This document shows, piece after piece, positions 7,885 to 16,140 of a stretch of DNA of 64,000 bases. Each line of letters begins with the position of its first letter. Within the stretch, counting starts at the first letter, position 1. The notes beneath the pieces are model-generated. The model was given only the letters and a program-made list of their open reading frames with translations, was not told the origin of the DNA and did no database searches. The stretch is from Nocardioides speluncae (lineage in GTDB: Bacteria; Actinomycetota; Actinomycetes; Propionibacteriales; Nocardioidaceae). The stretch covers positions 1-64,000 of the forward strand of contig NZ_QEOO01000049.1 in the NCBI RefSeq assembly GCF_003121585.1, written 5' to 3'. The translations under genes were made by a program, and so were the position numbers.

Positions 7885-10158
7885 TCAGAGCGTGAGCGTC
7901 CAGGTGTCGATCTTGCCGGTGTCCTGGGCGGCGTTGTCGTTGACCTGCAGCTTCCAGGCGCCGTTCCGAGCCTCCGACGACAGGTTCACCGTGTAGGTGG
8001 TGTTGATGTTGTCGGCGCTGCCGCCGGTCCGGTTGTGCAGGACGTAGACGGTGCCGTCCGGCGCCACCAGGTCGACCTTGAGGTCACCGATGTAGGTGTG
8101 CTGGATGGTGACCGCTACCTTCGAGGTCGCCGACGCGTTGCCGGTGCAGCCGGCGATGGTGATCGACGAGCTGACCGTGGCGTTGTCGGTGATCGCCACG
8201 TCGGTGCCGTTGGTCTGCGGCTGGCACGACGGCGTCGTACCGCCGCCACCGGTCTTCAGCGTCCAGGTGTCGATCTTGCCGGTGTCCTGCGACGCGTTGT
8301 CGTTGACCTGCAGCTTCCAGGTCCCGTTGGCGGCCTCGCTCGACAGGTTGACCGTGTAGGTCTGGTTGATGTTGTCGGCGCTGCCCCCGGTTCGGTTGTG
8401 CAGGACGTAGACGGTGCCGTCCGGCGCCACCAGGTCGACCTTGAGGTCGCCGATGTAGGTGTGCTGGATGGTCACCGCCACCGTGGCCGTCGCCGACGCG
8501 TTCCCGGCGCAGCCCGAGATCGGGATCGACGAGCTGACCGTGGCGTTGTCGGTGATCGCGACGTCGGTGCCGTTGGTACCGTCACAGCCCGGGGTCGACG
8601 GGCCGTTGACCGTCAGCGTGTACGTCGCGGTCTTGCTGCCCGAGGTGGCCGTTCCCTTGACCGCGATCGGGTAGCTGCCGGCCGGGGTTGCGGAGGTGGT
8701 CGCGATGCTCAGCGTCGACGAGGCACCCGAGGTGACCGTGGTCGGGTTGAACGTCGCGGTCGCGCCGGTCGGCAGGCCGGTCGCGGAGAGCGCCACCGAC
8801 TGCGCGTTGCCGGCGATCGTCGCGGTCGACACGGTGGTCGACACCGACGAGCCCGCGGTCACCGAGCCGGACGACGGGGAGACACCGACCGAGAAGTCGT
8901 TCTGGCCGGTCGGCGGCGTGTTGTCGATCAGGTCCGAGATCTGGGCGTACACCAGGCTGATCTTGGCCGCCTCGTTCGGGCATCCGCCTAGGTGGTGCAG
9001 GCCGATCACCTTGTGGTCCGCGGAGAAGACCGGCGAGCCCGAGCTGCCGCCCGAGGTGTCGCACATGTAGTCGAAGTTGTGCGTCGCACCCGGCGTGGTT
9101 GCGTTGTTGACCTTGCAGACGTCGTTCGGGTCGTTTTGGGTGTTGTTGTAGAGCGACAGCTCCTTCGGGTCGCCGTCACCGTGGCCGATGATGTAGATCC
9201 GCTCGCCCGCGACCGGTGCGCGTGGGTCGAGGTAGAGCGTGCCGAACGACGTGATCGTGTCGAAGTTGTCGACCGAGAACACGGTGTAGTCGAGCCCGGA
9301 TCCGCCGTCGCCGCTGGTCTCCAGCATCGTGTCGCCGGTGACCTTGGTGCCGGCGCCGGGGTTGTTGCCGCCGCACGTCGCGCACTGGTAGTCGAACTGG
9401 ATCTCCTGGTTGTTCAGGTCGGCCTGGCTGCCGGTGCAGTGGTTGTTGGTCAGCATCCGGTTGGTGTTGCCGACCCGCCACGCGGTGCAGTGGGCGCTGC
9501 CGTTGAACAGGATCCGCGCGACCGCACGCGACTTGGCGTACTCGGTCGGGTGGCTGGACTGGTAGCAGACGACGTCGCGGCGGGCATCGGTGCTGCAGAC
9601 ACTCTCGATCGCCGGGTTGTGGGCGTCGATCTCGGCCTCGGTGTAGCCGCGCCAGAACCGGTCGATCGTGGCGACCGTGCCGCCGGAGGTCTTGGCGGTG
9701 CGCAGGGTGACCACGGCCGTGTCGCCGTCGATCGACATCGCCCAGAAGCCGGCGCTGCCGTCGGTGGTGTAGCCCGCGTTGCCGCGGGCGCCGGCCTTGG
9801 TCGGGTCGCTGCGGTAGGTGTACGACTCGGCGCCGTCCTCGCTGGCGACCGTGACCGACTCGCCCGGGGCCAGCCGGAGCGAGTCGAAGTGGACCTTGAT
9901 GTACTGCGCGCCCGGGTGAGTGATCACCTGGCGGCGTCCGTTGACGGCGTATGAGAGCGAGCTGTCGACGGTGCGGAGCTCACCGACGACGGTCTTGCCG
10001 CGGTGCGGCGTGGCCTGTTCGGACTTCGGCGCGAGCTGGGTGGCGGGGGTCAGCGGCTGGTCGGTATAGGCGGCGGCCTGCGCTGAGCTTGATAGGGCGA
10101 TGGGGGTGGCGGCGGCGATGCACACGGCTGCCGATAGCAGAACACGAAAGCGTTTCAA
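7885..10158 (-). CDS. secreted trypsin-like serine protease with Ig-like and two P-domains
   Basis: 757 residues. Signal peptide about 1-29 (ends AQA). A chymotrypsin-like core carries His240 (LTNNHC), Asp290 (GLDYTVF) and Ser375 (GGSSGSP). An Ig-like strand-rich module spans about 420-517, followed by two P/Homo-B domains (about 525-634 and 649-757), each with DVAITDN, HTYIGDL and DTGKIDTWTL. Exported proteolysis is likely; substrate unknown. The start is a TTG at 10158, chosen because GGGAGG lies correctly before it and the signal peptide begins there. Confidence 0.9.
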   Translation of the reverse strand: MKRFRVLLSAAVCIAAATPIALSSSAQAAAYTDQPLTPATQLAPKSEQATPHRGKTVVGELRTVDSSLSYAVNGRRQVITHPGAQYIKVHFDSLRLAPGESVTVASEDGAESYTYRSDPTKAGARGNAGYTTDGSAGFWAMSIDGDTAVVTLRTAKTSGGTVATIDRFWRGYTEAEIDAHNPAIESVCSTDARRDVVCYQSSHPTEYAKSRAVARILFNGSAHCTAWRVGNTNRMLTNNHCTGSQADLNNQEIQFDYQCATCGGNNPGAGTKVTGDTMLETSGDGGSGLDYTVFSVDNFDTITSFGTLYLDPRAPVAGERIYIIGHGDGDPKELSLYNNTQNDPNDVCKVNNATTPGATHNFDYMCDTSGGSSGSPVFSADHKVIGLHHLGGCPNEAAKISLVYAQISDLIDNTPPTGQNDFSVGVSPSSGSVTAGSSVSTTVSTATIAGNAQSVALSATGLPTGATATFNPTTVTSGASSTLSIATTSATPAGSYPIAVKGTATSGSKTATYTLTVNGPSTPGCDGTNGTDVAITDNATVSSSIPISGCAGNASATATVAVTIQHTYIGDLKVDLVAPDGTVYVLHNRTGGSADNINQTYTVNLSSEAANGTWKLQVNDNASQDTGKIDTWTLKTGGGGTTPSCQPQTNGTDVAITDNATVSSSITIAGCTGNASATSKVAVTIQHTYIGDLKVDLVAPDGTVYVLHNRTGGSADNINTTYTVNLSSEARNGAWKLQVNDNAAQDTGKIDTWTLTL
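7896..8578 (-). repeat. 363-bp-period tandem duplication encoding the two P-domains
   Basis: Bases 7896-8215 and 8259-8578 are close copies offset by 363 bp, inside the protease gene. Long stretches are identical at DNA level, including third positions, so the duplication is recent or kept alike by gene conversion. Confidence 0.85.
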
Positions 10159-10356
10159 GGGACCCTCCCGAGTTTGATGGTGGGCACTTCTTAGTGCCTA
10201 CAGATCGGCACGGCAATAGAGGTAACTCCGGAAAATCTTCTCTGGATGCCGCCGGTCAAGAAGAAAGTTCCGCTCGCCAATGCGGCCGCCGAACGCTCAT
10301 GCGCCATTTACTTCGAGGTCACCGGCGCGGCGATCGGCGTCGCAAGCATGTGAGCC
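10159..10356. other. divergent intergenic region, protease / GDPD
   Basis: 198 bp between the protease TTG (minus) and the phosphodiesterase GTG (plus). It contains a short hairpin GGCACT-TCTT-AGTGCC (10183-10198) in what would be the protease leader. I could not place convincing promoters. Confidence 0.4.
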
Positions 10357-11421
10357 GTGGCTCCTCCCTCCACGCTCGTCCTGCCCCGTCAGGCTAGGCA
10401 GCGGACCGCGAGTCTCGTGGTCACCCCGGCGGTCGTCGCCCACCGGGGCGCTTCTGGCTATCGGCCGGAGCACACCCTCGAGGCCTATCGGACCGCGATC
10501 CGGATGGGCGCCGACGACATCGAGCTCGACCTGGTCCCGACCAAGGACGGCGTCCTGGTCGCCCGCCACGAGAACGAGATCACCGGCACCACCGACGTCG
10601 CCTTGCACCCGGAGTTCGCCGATCGCAAGACGACCAAGGTCGTGGACGGCGCCCGTCACACCGGCTGGTTCGTGGAGGACTTCACTCTCGCCGAGCTCAA
10701 GCACCTGGCGGCACGCGAGCGGCTCCCCGGGATGCGGCCGGACAGCGCGTCGTACGACGGGCAGGCGGGTGTGCCGTCACTGAACGAGGTGCTCGCGATG
10801 GTGCACGCCGAGTCCGCGCGCCGCGGCCGGCAGGTCGGCGTGATGCTGGAGCTGAAGAGCGCGGCGTACTTCGACTCGATCGGGCTGCCCGTCGACGAGC
10901 CCCTGCTCGCCGACCTGCGCCGGCACGAGGTGGACCACCCGCGGTCGCGGGTCACGGTGATGTCGTTCGAGCCGACGGTGCTGCGGCGCCTGTCCGGCCG
11001 GCTGCGAGTCTCCGTCGTACAGCTGCTGGAGTCGTCCGGGAAGCGCCCCGCCGACCTGGTCGCGGCCGGTGACCCGCGCACGTACGCCGACCTGGCCACG
11101 CCCGACGGCCTCGCCTGGATCGACGAGTACGCCGACGGCATCGGCGCCCACAAGGGTCTGGTGCTGCCGCGCGACGCCGACGGCATGATCGGCCGCCCGT
11201 CCCGCCTGGTCCGCGACGCGCACCGCCGCTGGCTGACCGTGCACGTCTGGACCCTGCGCGCCGAGAACCACTTCCTGCCGACCAACCACCGCAACGGTGA
11301 CGACCCGGAGGACCACGGTGCGCTGGCCGCGGAGGCGCAGGCATTCCTCGATGCCGGCGTGGACGGGCTAATCACCGACCACCCTGATGTGGTGCTCGCT
11401 GTTCGCGACCAGGCTGCCTGA
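10357..11421 (+). CDS. glycerophosphodiester phosphodiesterase (paralogue 1, no signal peptide)
   Basis: 354 residues forming one GDPD TIM-barrel. HRGASGYRPEHT near 30-41 carries the catalytic His, ELDL near 57-60 the metal ligands, and RHENEI the second His. Expected to hydrolyse glycerophosphodiesters to glycerol-3-phosphate and an alcohol. Unlike the paralogue at 13726 it lacks a clear signal peptide, so it may be cytosolic, although an N-terminal start further upstream cannot be excluded. GTG start with weak Shine-Dalgarno. Confidence 0.87.
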   Translation: MAPPSTLVLPRQARQRTASLVVTPAVVAHRGASGYRPEHTLEAYRTAIRMGADDIELDLVPTKDGVLVARHENEITGTTDVALHPEFADRKTTKVVDGARHTGWFVEDFTLAELKHLAARERLPGMRPDSASYDGQAGVPSLNEVLAMVHAESARRGRQVGVMLELKSAAYFDSIGLPVDEPLLADLRRHEVDHPRSRVTVMSFEPTVLRRLSGRLRVSVVQLLESSGKRPADLVAAGDPRTYADLATPDGLAWIDEYADGIGAHKGLVLPRDADGMIGRPSRLVRDAHRRWLTVHVWTLRAENHFLPTNHRNGDDPEDHGALAAEAQAFLDAGVDGLITDHPDVVLAVRDQAA

Positions 11422-11458
11422 GTCTTTTGTTGTCCGGGTTGTTTCGGGCTGGGGCTTC

Positions 11459-11560
11459 ATTTGCAGAATTACGTGGTTACCGTCGGCGGTTGGTTGCGGT
11501 ACTTGGTTCGGCCGCTTTTCGGCTTACGGTTTGTTCGGGTCAACGGTCTGTGGTTGCGGT
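11459..11560. repeat. left nested inverted-repeat flank of the DUF222 unit
   Basis: Outer arm 11459-11500 and inner arm 11538-11560, each ending in TGGTTGCGGT (11491-11500, 11551-11560). They are the reverse complements, with few mismatches, of 12929-12970 and 12868-12890. The flank begins 38 bp after the phosphodiesterase stop. Confidence 0.8.
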
Positions 11561-11581
11561 TCCCAAACCTTTGACTATCGC

Positions 11582-11597
11582 TCGAACGTATGTACTG
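11582..11597. promoter_or_regulatory. candidate LexA/SOS box upstream of DUF222 gene
   Basis: TCGAAC-GTAT-GTACTG: the left half is a perfect actinobacterial SOS half-site (TCGAAC-N4-GTTCGA), but the right half matches only three of six bases. It lies 50 bp before the DUF222 start. 13E12-family genes of M. tuberculosis are known LexA targets, which is why this imperfect match is noted. Confidence 0.35.
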
Positions 11598-11646
11598 TTG
11601 ACGTAGTCAGTCATCGTCGGTACACCATGGGGGAGGTGCCGGAGGA

Positions 11647-12864
11647 ATGCTCGTCAATTCACCGCATCCGGTACTCGCCTGTGCTGCCGCTATTGAGGCT
11701 GCATTGAGTGAAGTTGTCGAGGTTGATCCCGCTTTCATGCGGACCGGCGACAAGGCCGACGCGCTCCTCGCGCTGTCCCGGCTAGAGGTCCAACTGACCG
11801 CGCTGCGGCTACGGATCATGGCCTCGGCGGACGATGTCGCCGTCGAGACCGGCGCCCGAGACGTGGCCGCCTGGTTGGCCCACCAGACCCAAGACAGCCC
11901 GCAAGCATGCCGAGCCGAGCAGCATCTGGCGACCGCCCTCGACACCCGCTGGACCCGACTCGCCGCCGGTATCGCGGCTGGCGCGGTGAACCTAGCCCAA
12001 GCCAAGGTGATCGCGCGGGCGCTGGACGAACTCCCGGGCGATCTCGACCCAGCGTTGCTGGTGCAGGCCGAGGACCATCTGGTCGAAGCAGCCAAGGAGT
12101 ATCGGCCGGACCAACTGCGGGTGCTGGGGCGGCGGATTCTGGACGTGATCGCGCCTGAGGTCGGCGAAGCCGAGGAGGCCAAGCAGCTGCAGCGAGAGGA
12201 AGAACGGGCCTGGGAGACCGCGAGCCTGACGCTGACCAGGCGTGGAGACGGCACCACCCGCCTGTCCGGAATCCTGCCGGATGCCGCGGCGACGCGGCTG
12301 GTGACCTACCTGGACGCCTTCACCTCACCTCGCCAGCAGGCCAACTCTGCACCGCAGCACCGGGCGCGCGGTCAGGCGTTCTGCGCCCTGTTGGAGCACC
12401 TCGACCCAGCCAGGCTCCCGGCGCACGGCGGCGACGCGACCACGGTGATGGTCACCATCAGCCACGACGCGCTGGCCCGCGACCTCGCGGCCGCCGGATT
12501 GGTTGGCACCGACGACAAGATCACCGCCTCCGAGGCCCGCCGCCTGGCCTGCACCGCGCAGATCGTGCCGGTGGTGCTCGGCGGGAGGTCAGAGATCCTC
12601 GACTTCGGCCGCACCCGCCGACTCTTCTCAAGAGCCCAGCACAAGGCCATGCGACTCCGAGACCAGCGGTGTCGTGGCGAGAATTGCACGATCCCGGCGT
12701 CGTGGTGTGAAGCGCATCATTGGGAGCCGTGGTCAAAAGGCGGAAAGACCAACCTCGCCGACGGCGTACTCCTCTGTTCACACCATCACCACCGAGCCCA
12801 CGACAATCGCTATTCAGTAGAGCGAATGCCCAACGGCGATATCCGATTCCACCGCAGAAACTAA
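11647..12864 (+). CDS. DUF222 / 13E12-family HNH endonuclease
   Basis: 405 residues. The helical DUF222 region covers about 20-300. The C-terminal HNH module has paired cysteines (Cys342, Cys347), the EAHH active-site pair (His357, His358), Asn369 and the C-x-HHHH zinc end (Cys377, His379-382). Expected to nick or cut DNA; in vivo role unknown. Start fixed by GGAGG five bases before the ATG. It is the only gene inside a pair of nested inverted repeats and has a candidate SOS box upstream, pointing to a mobile or damage-induced element. Confidence 0.92.
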   Translation: MLVNSPHPVLACAAAIEAALSEVVEVDPAFMRTGDKADALLALSRLEVQLTALRLRIMASADDVAVETGARDVAAWLAHQTQDSPQACRAEQHLATALDTRWTRLAAGIAAGAVNLAQAKVIARALDELPGDLDPALLVQAEDHLVEAAKEYRPDQLRVLGRRILDVIAPEVGEAEEAKQLQREEERAWETASLTLTRRGDGTTRLSGILPDAAATRLVTYLDAFTSPRQQANSAPQHRARGQAFCALLEHLDPARLPAHGGDATTVMVTISHDALARDLAAAGLVGTDDKITASEARRLACTAQIVPVVLGGRSEILDFGRTRRLFSRAQHKAMRLRDQRCRGENCTIPASWCEAHHWEPWSKGGKTNLADGVLLCSHHHHRAHDNRYSVERMPNGDIRFHRRN

Positions 12865-12867
12865 TGG

Positions 12868-12970
12868 ACCGCAACCACAGAACGTTGACCACAGTTACGC
12901 GCAAGAATAGGCGCCGACACTGAGTTGGACCGCAACCAAACGCCGACGGTGACCACGTAAGTCTGTAAAT
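12868..12970. repeat. right nested inverted-repeat flank of the DUF222 unit
   Basis: Inner arm 12868-12890 begins 4 bp after the DUF222 stop; outer arm 12929-12970 ends 7 bp before the stop of the convergent gene. Both mirror the left flank with similar spacing (38 bp here, 37 bp there). Confidence 0.8.
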
Positions 12971-12976
12971 AGGCCC

Positions 12977-13624
12977 TCAGTCCGAGGCAGCCCGAGACAC
13001 CGTCAGCGACGTGAAGACCTCGTCCGCGGACGGTACGCCGGCGACTCCCGGCAGGCTGGCGAACAGCACGCCGGGGCGGGCGGCGTCGACGTCCACGAGG
13101 ACGAAGAGCGCCTCCTCGGTCGTGAACGACAGGGCCGGGTCGTCGACGTCGAGCGGTACGGCGAGCCGCCAGGCCGCGTGACCGTCGACGGTCGCCGGCT
13201 CGGGCGCGAGCGCGTCGTGCGGGCGCTCGTGCGGATAGTAGGTGTGCAGCATGGCGTCGGCGAACGCCAGCCCGGCGGTGTCGAGGTGCCCGGCGTACTC
13301 GGTCGAGGCGGGCAGGCCGCCAATGAAGATCGCACCGAGGTAGGGACCGCGCGGCGTCTTGCCGACCACGACCTCCTGCCCTTGCACGCCGTCGATGTCG
13401 GGGTACCCCGGGCACGGGCGCCACGGATCGGGCAGCGCCGGCACTGACAACCCGCCGGCCCGGTAGCGGCCGTCGACGTCCGGCGCGGGCAGGTCGGGCG
13501 GGTGGGGCGGCGGGTCGTTGCGATCCGGCGTCAGCTCGCCGGACCAAGCGTGGCCGTCCCACCACCGGAACAGGCCCGGACGGTTGCCCGGGTCCCAGTA
13601 CCAGCCGGGTGGTGTCGGCTGCAT
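12977..13624 (-). CDS. hypothetical protein with N-terminal DUF2510 motif
   Basis: 215 residues. The start, TPPGWYWDPGN plus LFRWWDGHAWSG, is the short DUF2510 motif seen at the N-terminus of many actinobacterial proteins. The remainder (about 60-215) is a soluble domain with no family I recognise. No signal peptide or membrane helix. ATG preceded directly by GGAGGT, an unusually short spacing. It ends 7 bp from the right repeat of the DUF222 unit and is divergent from the phosphodiesterase at 13726. Confidence 0.75.
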   Translation of the reverse strand: MQPTPPGWYWDPGNRPGLFRWWDGHAWSGELTPDRNDPPPHPPDLPAPDVDGRYRAGGLSVPALPDPWRPCPGYPDIDGVQGQEVVVGKTPRGPYLGAIFIGGLPASTEYAGHLDTAGLAFADAMLHTYYPHERPHDALAPEPATVDGHAAWRLAVPLDVDDPALSFTTEEALFVLVDVDAARPGVLFASLPGVAGVPSADEVFTSLTVSRAASD

Positions 13625-13725
13625 ACCTCCGGTCTATCACGGTTGGCGAACAGCGTGGACCCCCGTCACCCGCGGTTCACCCGGGCTCGGTGCCGATGTC
13701 ACCCGATGCCGCTTGGCTCGGGCCC

Positions 13726-14859
13726 ATGCTGACCATCACTCGAGTCGCCGCCGCAGCGGCACTCTCCCTTGCCGCCCCGATGCTGCTCGCCCCGCAGGCC
13801 ACCGCCGCCCCGGCCGCCAGCGACAGCGCCAAGTCCGCCGCCCTCCACCACACCAAGCCGATCGTCATCGGCCACCGTGGCGCCTCCGGCTACCGACCCG
13901 AGCACACCCTGGCGGCGTACCAGCTCGCCATCCGCCTCGGCGCCGACTATGTCGAGCCCGACCTGGTCTCCACCAAGGACGGCGTCCTGGTGGCGCGCCA
14001 CGAGAACGAGATCGGCGGCACCACCGACGTCGCCGACCACCCGGAGTTCGCCGGGCGCAAGAAGGAGAAGGTCATCGACGGGGTCAAGGTCACCGGCTGG
14101 TGGACCGAGGACTTCACCCTCCGGGAGCTCAAGACACTGCGTGCGAAGGAGCGGCTGCCGCTGGTGCGTCCCGACAACACCCGGTACGACGGCCGGTTCG
14201 AGGTCCCGACCCTGCAAGAGGTGATCGACCTGGTGAAGCGCGAGTCGAAGCGGGCCGGGCGCAAGATCGGCATCTACCCCGAGACCAAGCACCCGACCTA
14301 CTTCGACTCGATCGGGCTCTCGCTGGAGGAGCCGCTGCTGCGCACGCTCAAGCGCAACGGCCTGGACAGCAAGCGGGACAAGGTCTTCATCCAGTCCTTC
14401 GAGACCGGCAACCTGCGCGAGCTGGCAGGCAAGACCAGGCTCCAGATCGTCCAGCTCGTCAACAGCAGCGGCGCGCCGTACGACCTGGTCGCGGCCGGTG
14501 ACCCGCGGACCTACAAGGACCTGCTCACCCCGGCCGGGCTGCGCTGGATCTCCGAGTACGCCGACGGCATCGGTGCCAACAAGGACCTGGTGCTGCCCCG
14601 TGACCCGGCCACCGGCGCGACCGGTGCGCCGTCGACGCTGGTCGACGACGCCCACGCCCGCGACCTGATCGTGCACGTCTGGACGATCCGCGACGAGAAC
14701 CAGTTCATGGCGACCAACTTCCGGATCGGGACCAACCCGATCGCCAAGGGCAACTCCCGCGCGGAGGTGCAGGCGTTCCTCGACGCCGGCGTGGACGGCA
14801 TGTTCGCCGACCACCCGGACACCGCCGTCGACGCGCGTCAGGACTGGCTCGACGACTGA
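13726..14859 (+). CDS. secreted glycerophosphodiester phosphodiesterase (paralogue 2)
   Basis: 377 residues from the ATG at 13726. Signal peptide about 1-27 (hydrophobic Ala/Leu core, ending ATA-AP). The GDPD barrel includes HRGASGYRPEHT, VEPDLVSTKDG and the GlpQ-like YPETKHP motif. It should release glycerol-3-phosphate from glycerophosphodiesters outside the membrane. Strongly similar along its length to the gene at 10357, which lacks an export signal. The start was chosen at the signal peptide; in-frame starts at 13609 and 13696 would bury it. A hairpin terminator follows. Confidence 0.9.
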   Translation: MLTITRVAAAAALSLAAPMLLAPQATAAPAASDSAKSAALHHTKPIVIGHRGASGYRPEHTLAAYQLAIRLGADYVEPDLVSTKDGVLVARHENEIGGTTDVADHPEFAGRKKEKVIDGVKVTGWWTEDFTLRELKTLRAKERLPLVRPDNTRYDGRFEVPTLQEVIDLVKRESKRAGRKIGIYPETKHPTYFDSIGLSLEEPLLRTLKRNGLDSKRDKVFIQSFETGNLRELAGKTRLQIVQLVNSSGAPYDLVAAGDPRTYKDLLTPAGLRWISEYADGIGANKDLVLPRDPATGATGAPSTLVDDAHARDLIVHVWTIRDENQFMATNFRIGTNPIAKGNSRAEVQAFLDAGVDGMFADHPDTAVDARQDWLDD

Positions 14860-14873
14860 CCCAGCTCGCTCAG

Positions 14874-14898
14874 ATGGCCCGGCTTCCCGCCGGGCCAT
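14874..14898 (+). terminator. hairpin after GDPD paralogue 2
   Basis: Perfect 10-bp GC-rich stem (14874-14883 with 14889-14898) and a 5-base loop, 15 bp after the stop. No T-tract, as is common in high-GC actinobacteria. Confidence 0.7.
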
Positions 14899-14974
14899 TC
14901 GCGTTTGCGAATATTGTCATTCTGTCCCGAAATGCGTTTGGTACCGGGGCGTGACGTTTGGTAGCGGGACGTGA
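14897..14974 (+). promoter_or_regulatory. promoter/operator region of the ESX-like cassette
   Basis: Holds a 6-bp inverted repeat ATTCGC-GTTT-GCGAAT (14897-14912) and two exact-period 20-bp direct repeats (14935-14954 and 14955-14974, 18 of 20 identical, each starting CGTTTGGTA). The 20-bp period places the copies about two helical turns apart on one face, typical of a protein-binding operator. Regulator unknown. The first gene starts at 15016. Confidence 0.5.
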
Positions 14975-15015
14975 GGGAAGTTAAGACCACGTTGGCAGCG
15001 AACCGAGAGGACATC

Positions 15016-15747
15016 ATGAGCGAGCTGGTGGACGACCTGAACGAGCTTCGTGAGGAGCTCGATGTCCTGCAACAACAAGCCGAGGAGACCTCGCGGCGTC
15101 TGAGTCCGGTGCAGGGTGCCGACGAGACCGCGAGCGTGAGTGTCAAGCTCTCGGAGACCGGGTCGTTCCAGTCCGCAACTGTCAACCCGGGCTGGCGCAG
15201 CCGCATCTCGGCCGAGGAGCTGGGGAGCGCGGTCCTGATGGCCCTCGCGAACGCGGCCGGCAAGCGGATGGAGCAGTACGCCGAGGTGCAGTCCGATGTC
15301 GAGGAGACAGAGTCGTTCACGGCGCGGCCGGCCGGACTCGACCCGCGGGTCGAGCAGCTCTCCAAGAATCTTCAGGCCCAGTCGGGCGAGCGGGCCGACG
15401 CCTCGCTGGCGCAGACGATGGACTTGTTGAACGAGATGCTGGCCGGGCTCGACCGCGCTGAGGCCCTCGTCGACGCGCACGGCACGCAGGAGTACGTCGG
15501 CCGCAGTGGCAAGGGCCGAGTCACCGCGACGGTCACCGGCGAGAGCAGTGTCACCGCGGTGTCGATCAACCCGAAGTGGCTCGCGACCGCACACGAGGTC
15601 AACCTCAGCCGGGAGATCACGCAGGCGATCCGAGCCGCGCTGGACCAGGCGGCTGCCTCCGGACTCGCCTCGATCATGGACGCGACCGGACTCGCGGCGT
15701 ACCAGTCCCTGCTCGGCAACAACACGACCCCCAAGCCCGGCCGCTAA
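15016..15747 (+). CDS. YbaB/EbfC-like protein with two DNA-binding-type domains
   Basis: 243 residues. The N-terminus (1-40) is a coiled coil (DDLNELREELDVLQQQAEE). Two similar YbaB-like modules follow: about 45-95 (SVSVKLSETGSFQSATVNP) and about 168-225 (RVTATVTGESSVTAVSINP). YbaB proteins bind DNA or act as small scaffolds, and YbaB-like genes often sit next to ESX/WXG100 genes in actinobacteria. Start set at ATG 15016 because GAGAGG precedes it. First gene of a four-gene operon. Confidence 0.75.
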   Translation: MSELVDDLNELREELDVLQQQAEETSRRLSPVQGADETASVSVKLSETGSFQSATVNPGWRSRISAEELGSAVLMALANAAGKRMEQYAEVQSDVEETESFTARPAGLDPRVEQLSKNLQAQSGERADASLAQTMDLLNEMLAGLDRAEALVDAHGTQEYVGRSGKGRVTATVTGESSVTAVSINPKWLATAHEVNLSREITQAIRAALDQAAASGLASIMDATGLAAYQSLLGNNTTPKPGR

Positions 15748-15778
15748 CCGCGGCCCGAACCAGCGATAGGAACGACCG

Positions 15779-16093
15779 ATGACCCTGCAAGCCTCATTGG
15801 ATGCCCTCACCCATGACGCCAAGGAATGGCACGACACCTCGACCAAGCTGCAGGAGTGTGTCGACATCGTGGCCAAGCTCCAGCTGACCAGCGAGTTCTC
15901 GTGGATGGGCTACCTGGTGGACACCGTGACGAACTACGAGGCGATGCGCTCGCACATCGAGACGATCCTCAAGGCCGGAGTGACGGAGACCGACAAGGTG
16001 GGCGACGCCCTGCAAGCGATCCGCGTCACCTACGAAGGCACCGATCAGGCCGCCAAGGACAAGATCGCCAGCAAGTGGAAGCCGGTCATCTGA
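15779..16093 (+). CDS. small helical ESX/WXG100-like secretion substrate candidate
   Basis: 104 residues, almost all helical, with a Trp-x-Gly-like turn (SWMGY, about 41-45) between two helices and a C-terminal YEGTD that fits the YxxxD/E type VII export signal. No signal peptide. This resembles the EspC/ESAT-6 group, but the central motif is not canonical WXG. 31 bp separate it from the YbaB-like gene and 47 bp from the next, suggesting one transcript. No ESX core gene lies in the window. Confidence 0.6.
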   Translation: MTLQASLDALTHDAKEWHDTSTKLQECVDIVAKLQLTSEFSWMGYLVDTVTNYEAMRSHIETILKAGVTETDKVGDALQAIRVTYEGTDQAAKDKIASKWKPVI

Positions 16094-16140
16094 CCCGCCG
16101 ACCACGGTCCGACCACCCACACACGTAGAGAGAAGGCGAC

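Larger units (their letters stand above)
11459..12970 (+). mobile_element. DUF222-HNH unit bounded by nested inverted repeats
   Basis: A 1.5-kb unit contains one gene (DUF222/HNH, 11647-12864) between two mirrored flanks. The outer repeat 11459-11500 pairs with 12929-12970 (about 38 of 42 bases). The inner repeat 11538-11560 pairs with 12868-12890 (22 of 23). Outer-to-inner spacing is 37 bp on the left and 38 bp on the right. Each of the four arms holds TGGTTGCGGT or its complement. No target-site duplication was found. The 13E12 family in M. tuberculosis is also repetitive; mobility here is inferred. Confidence 0.6.
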
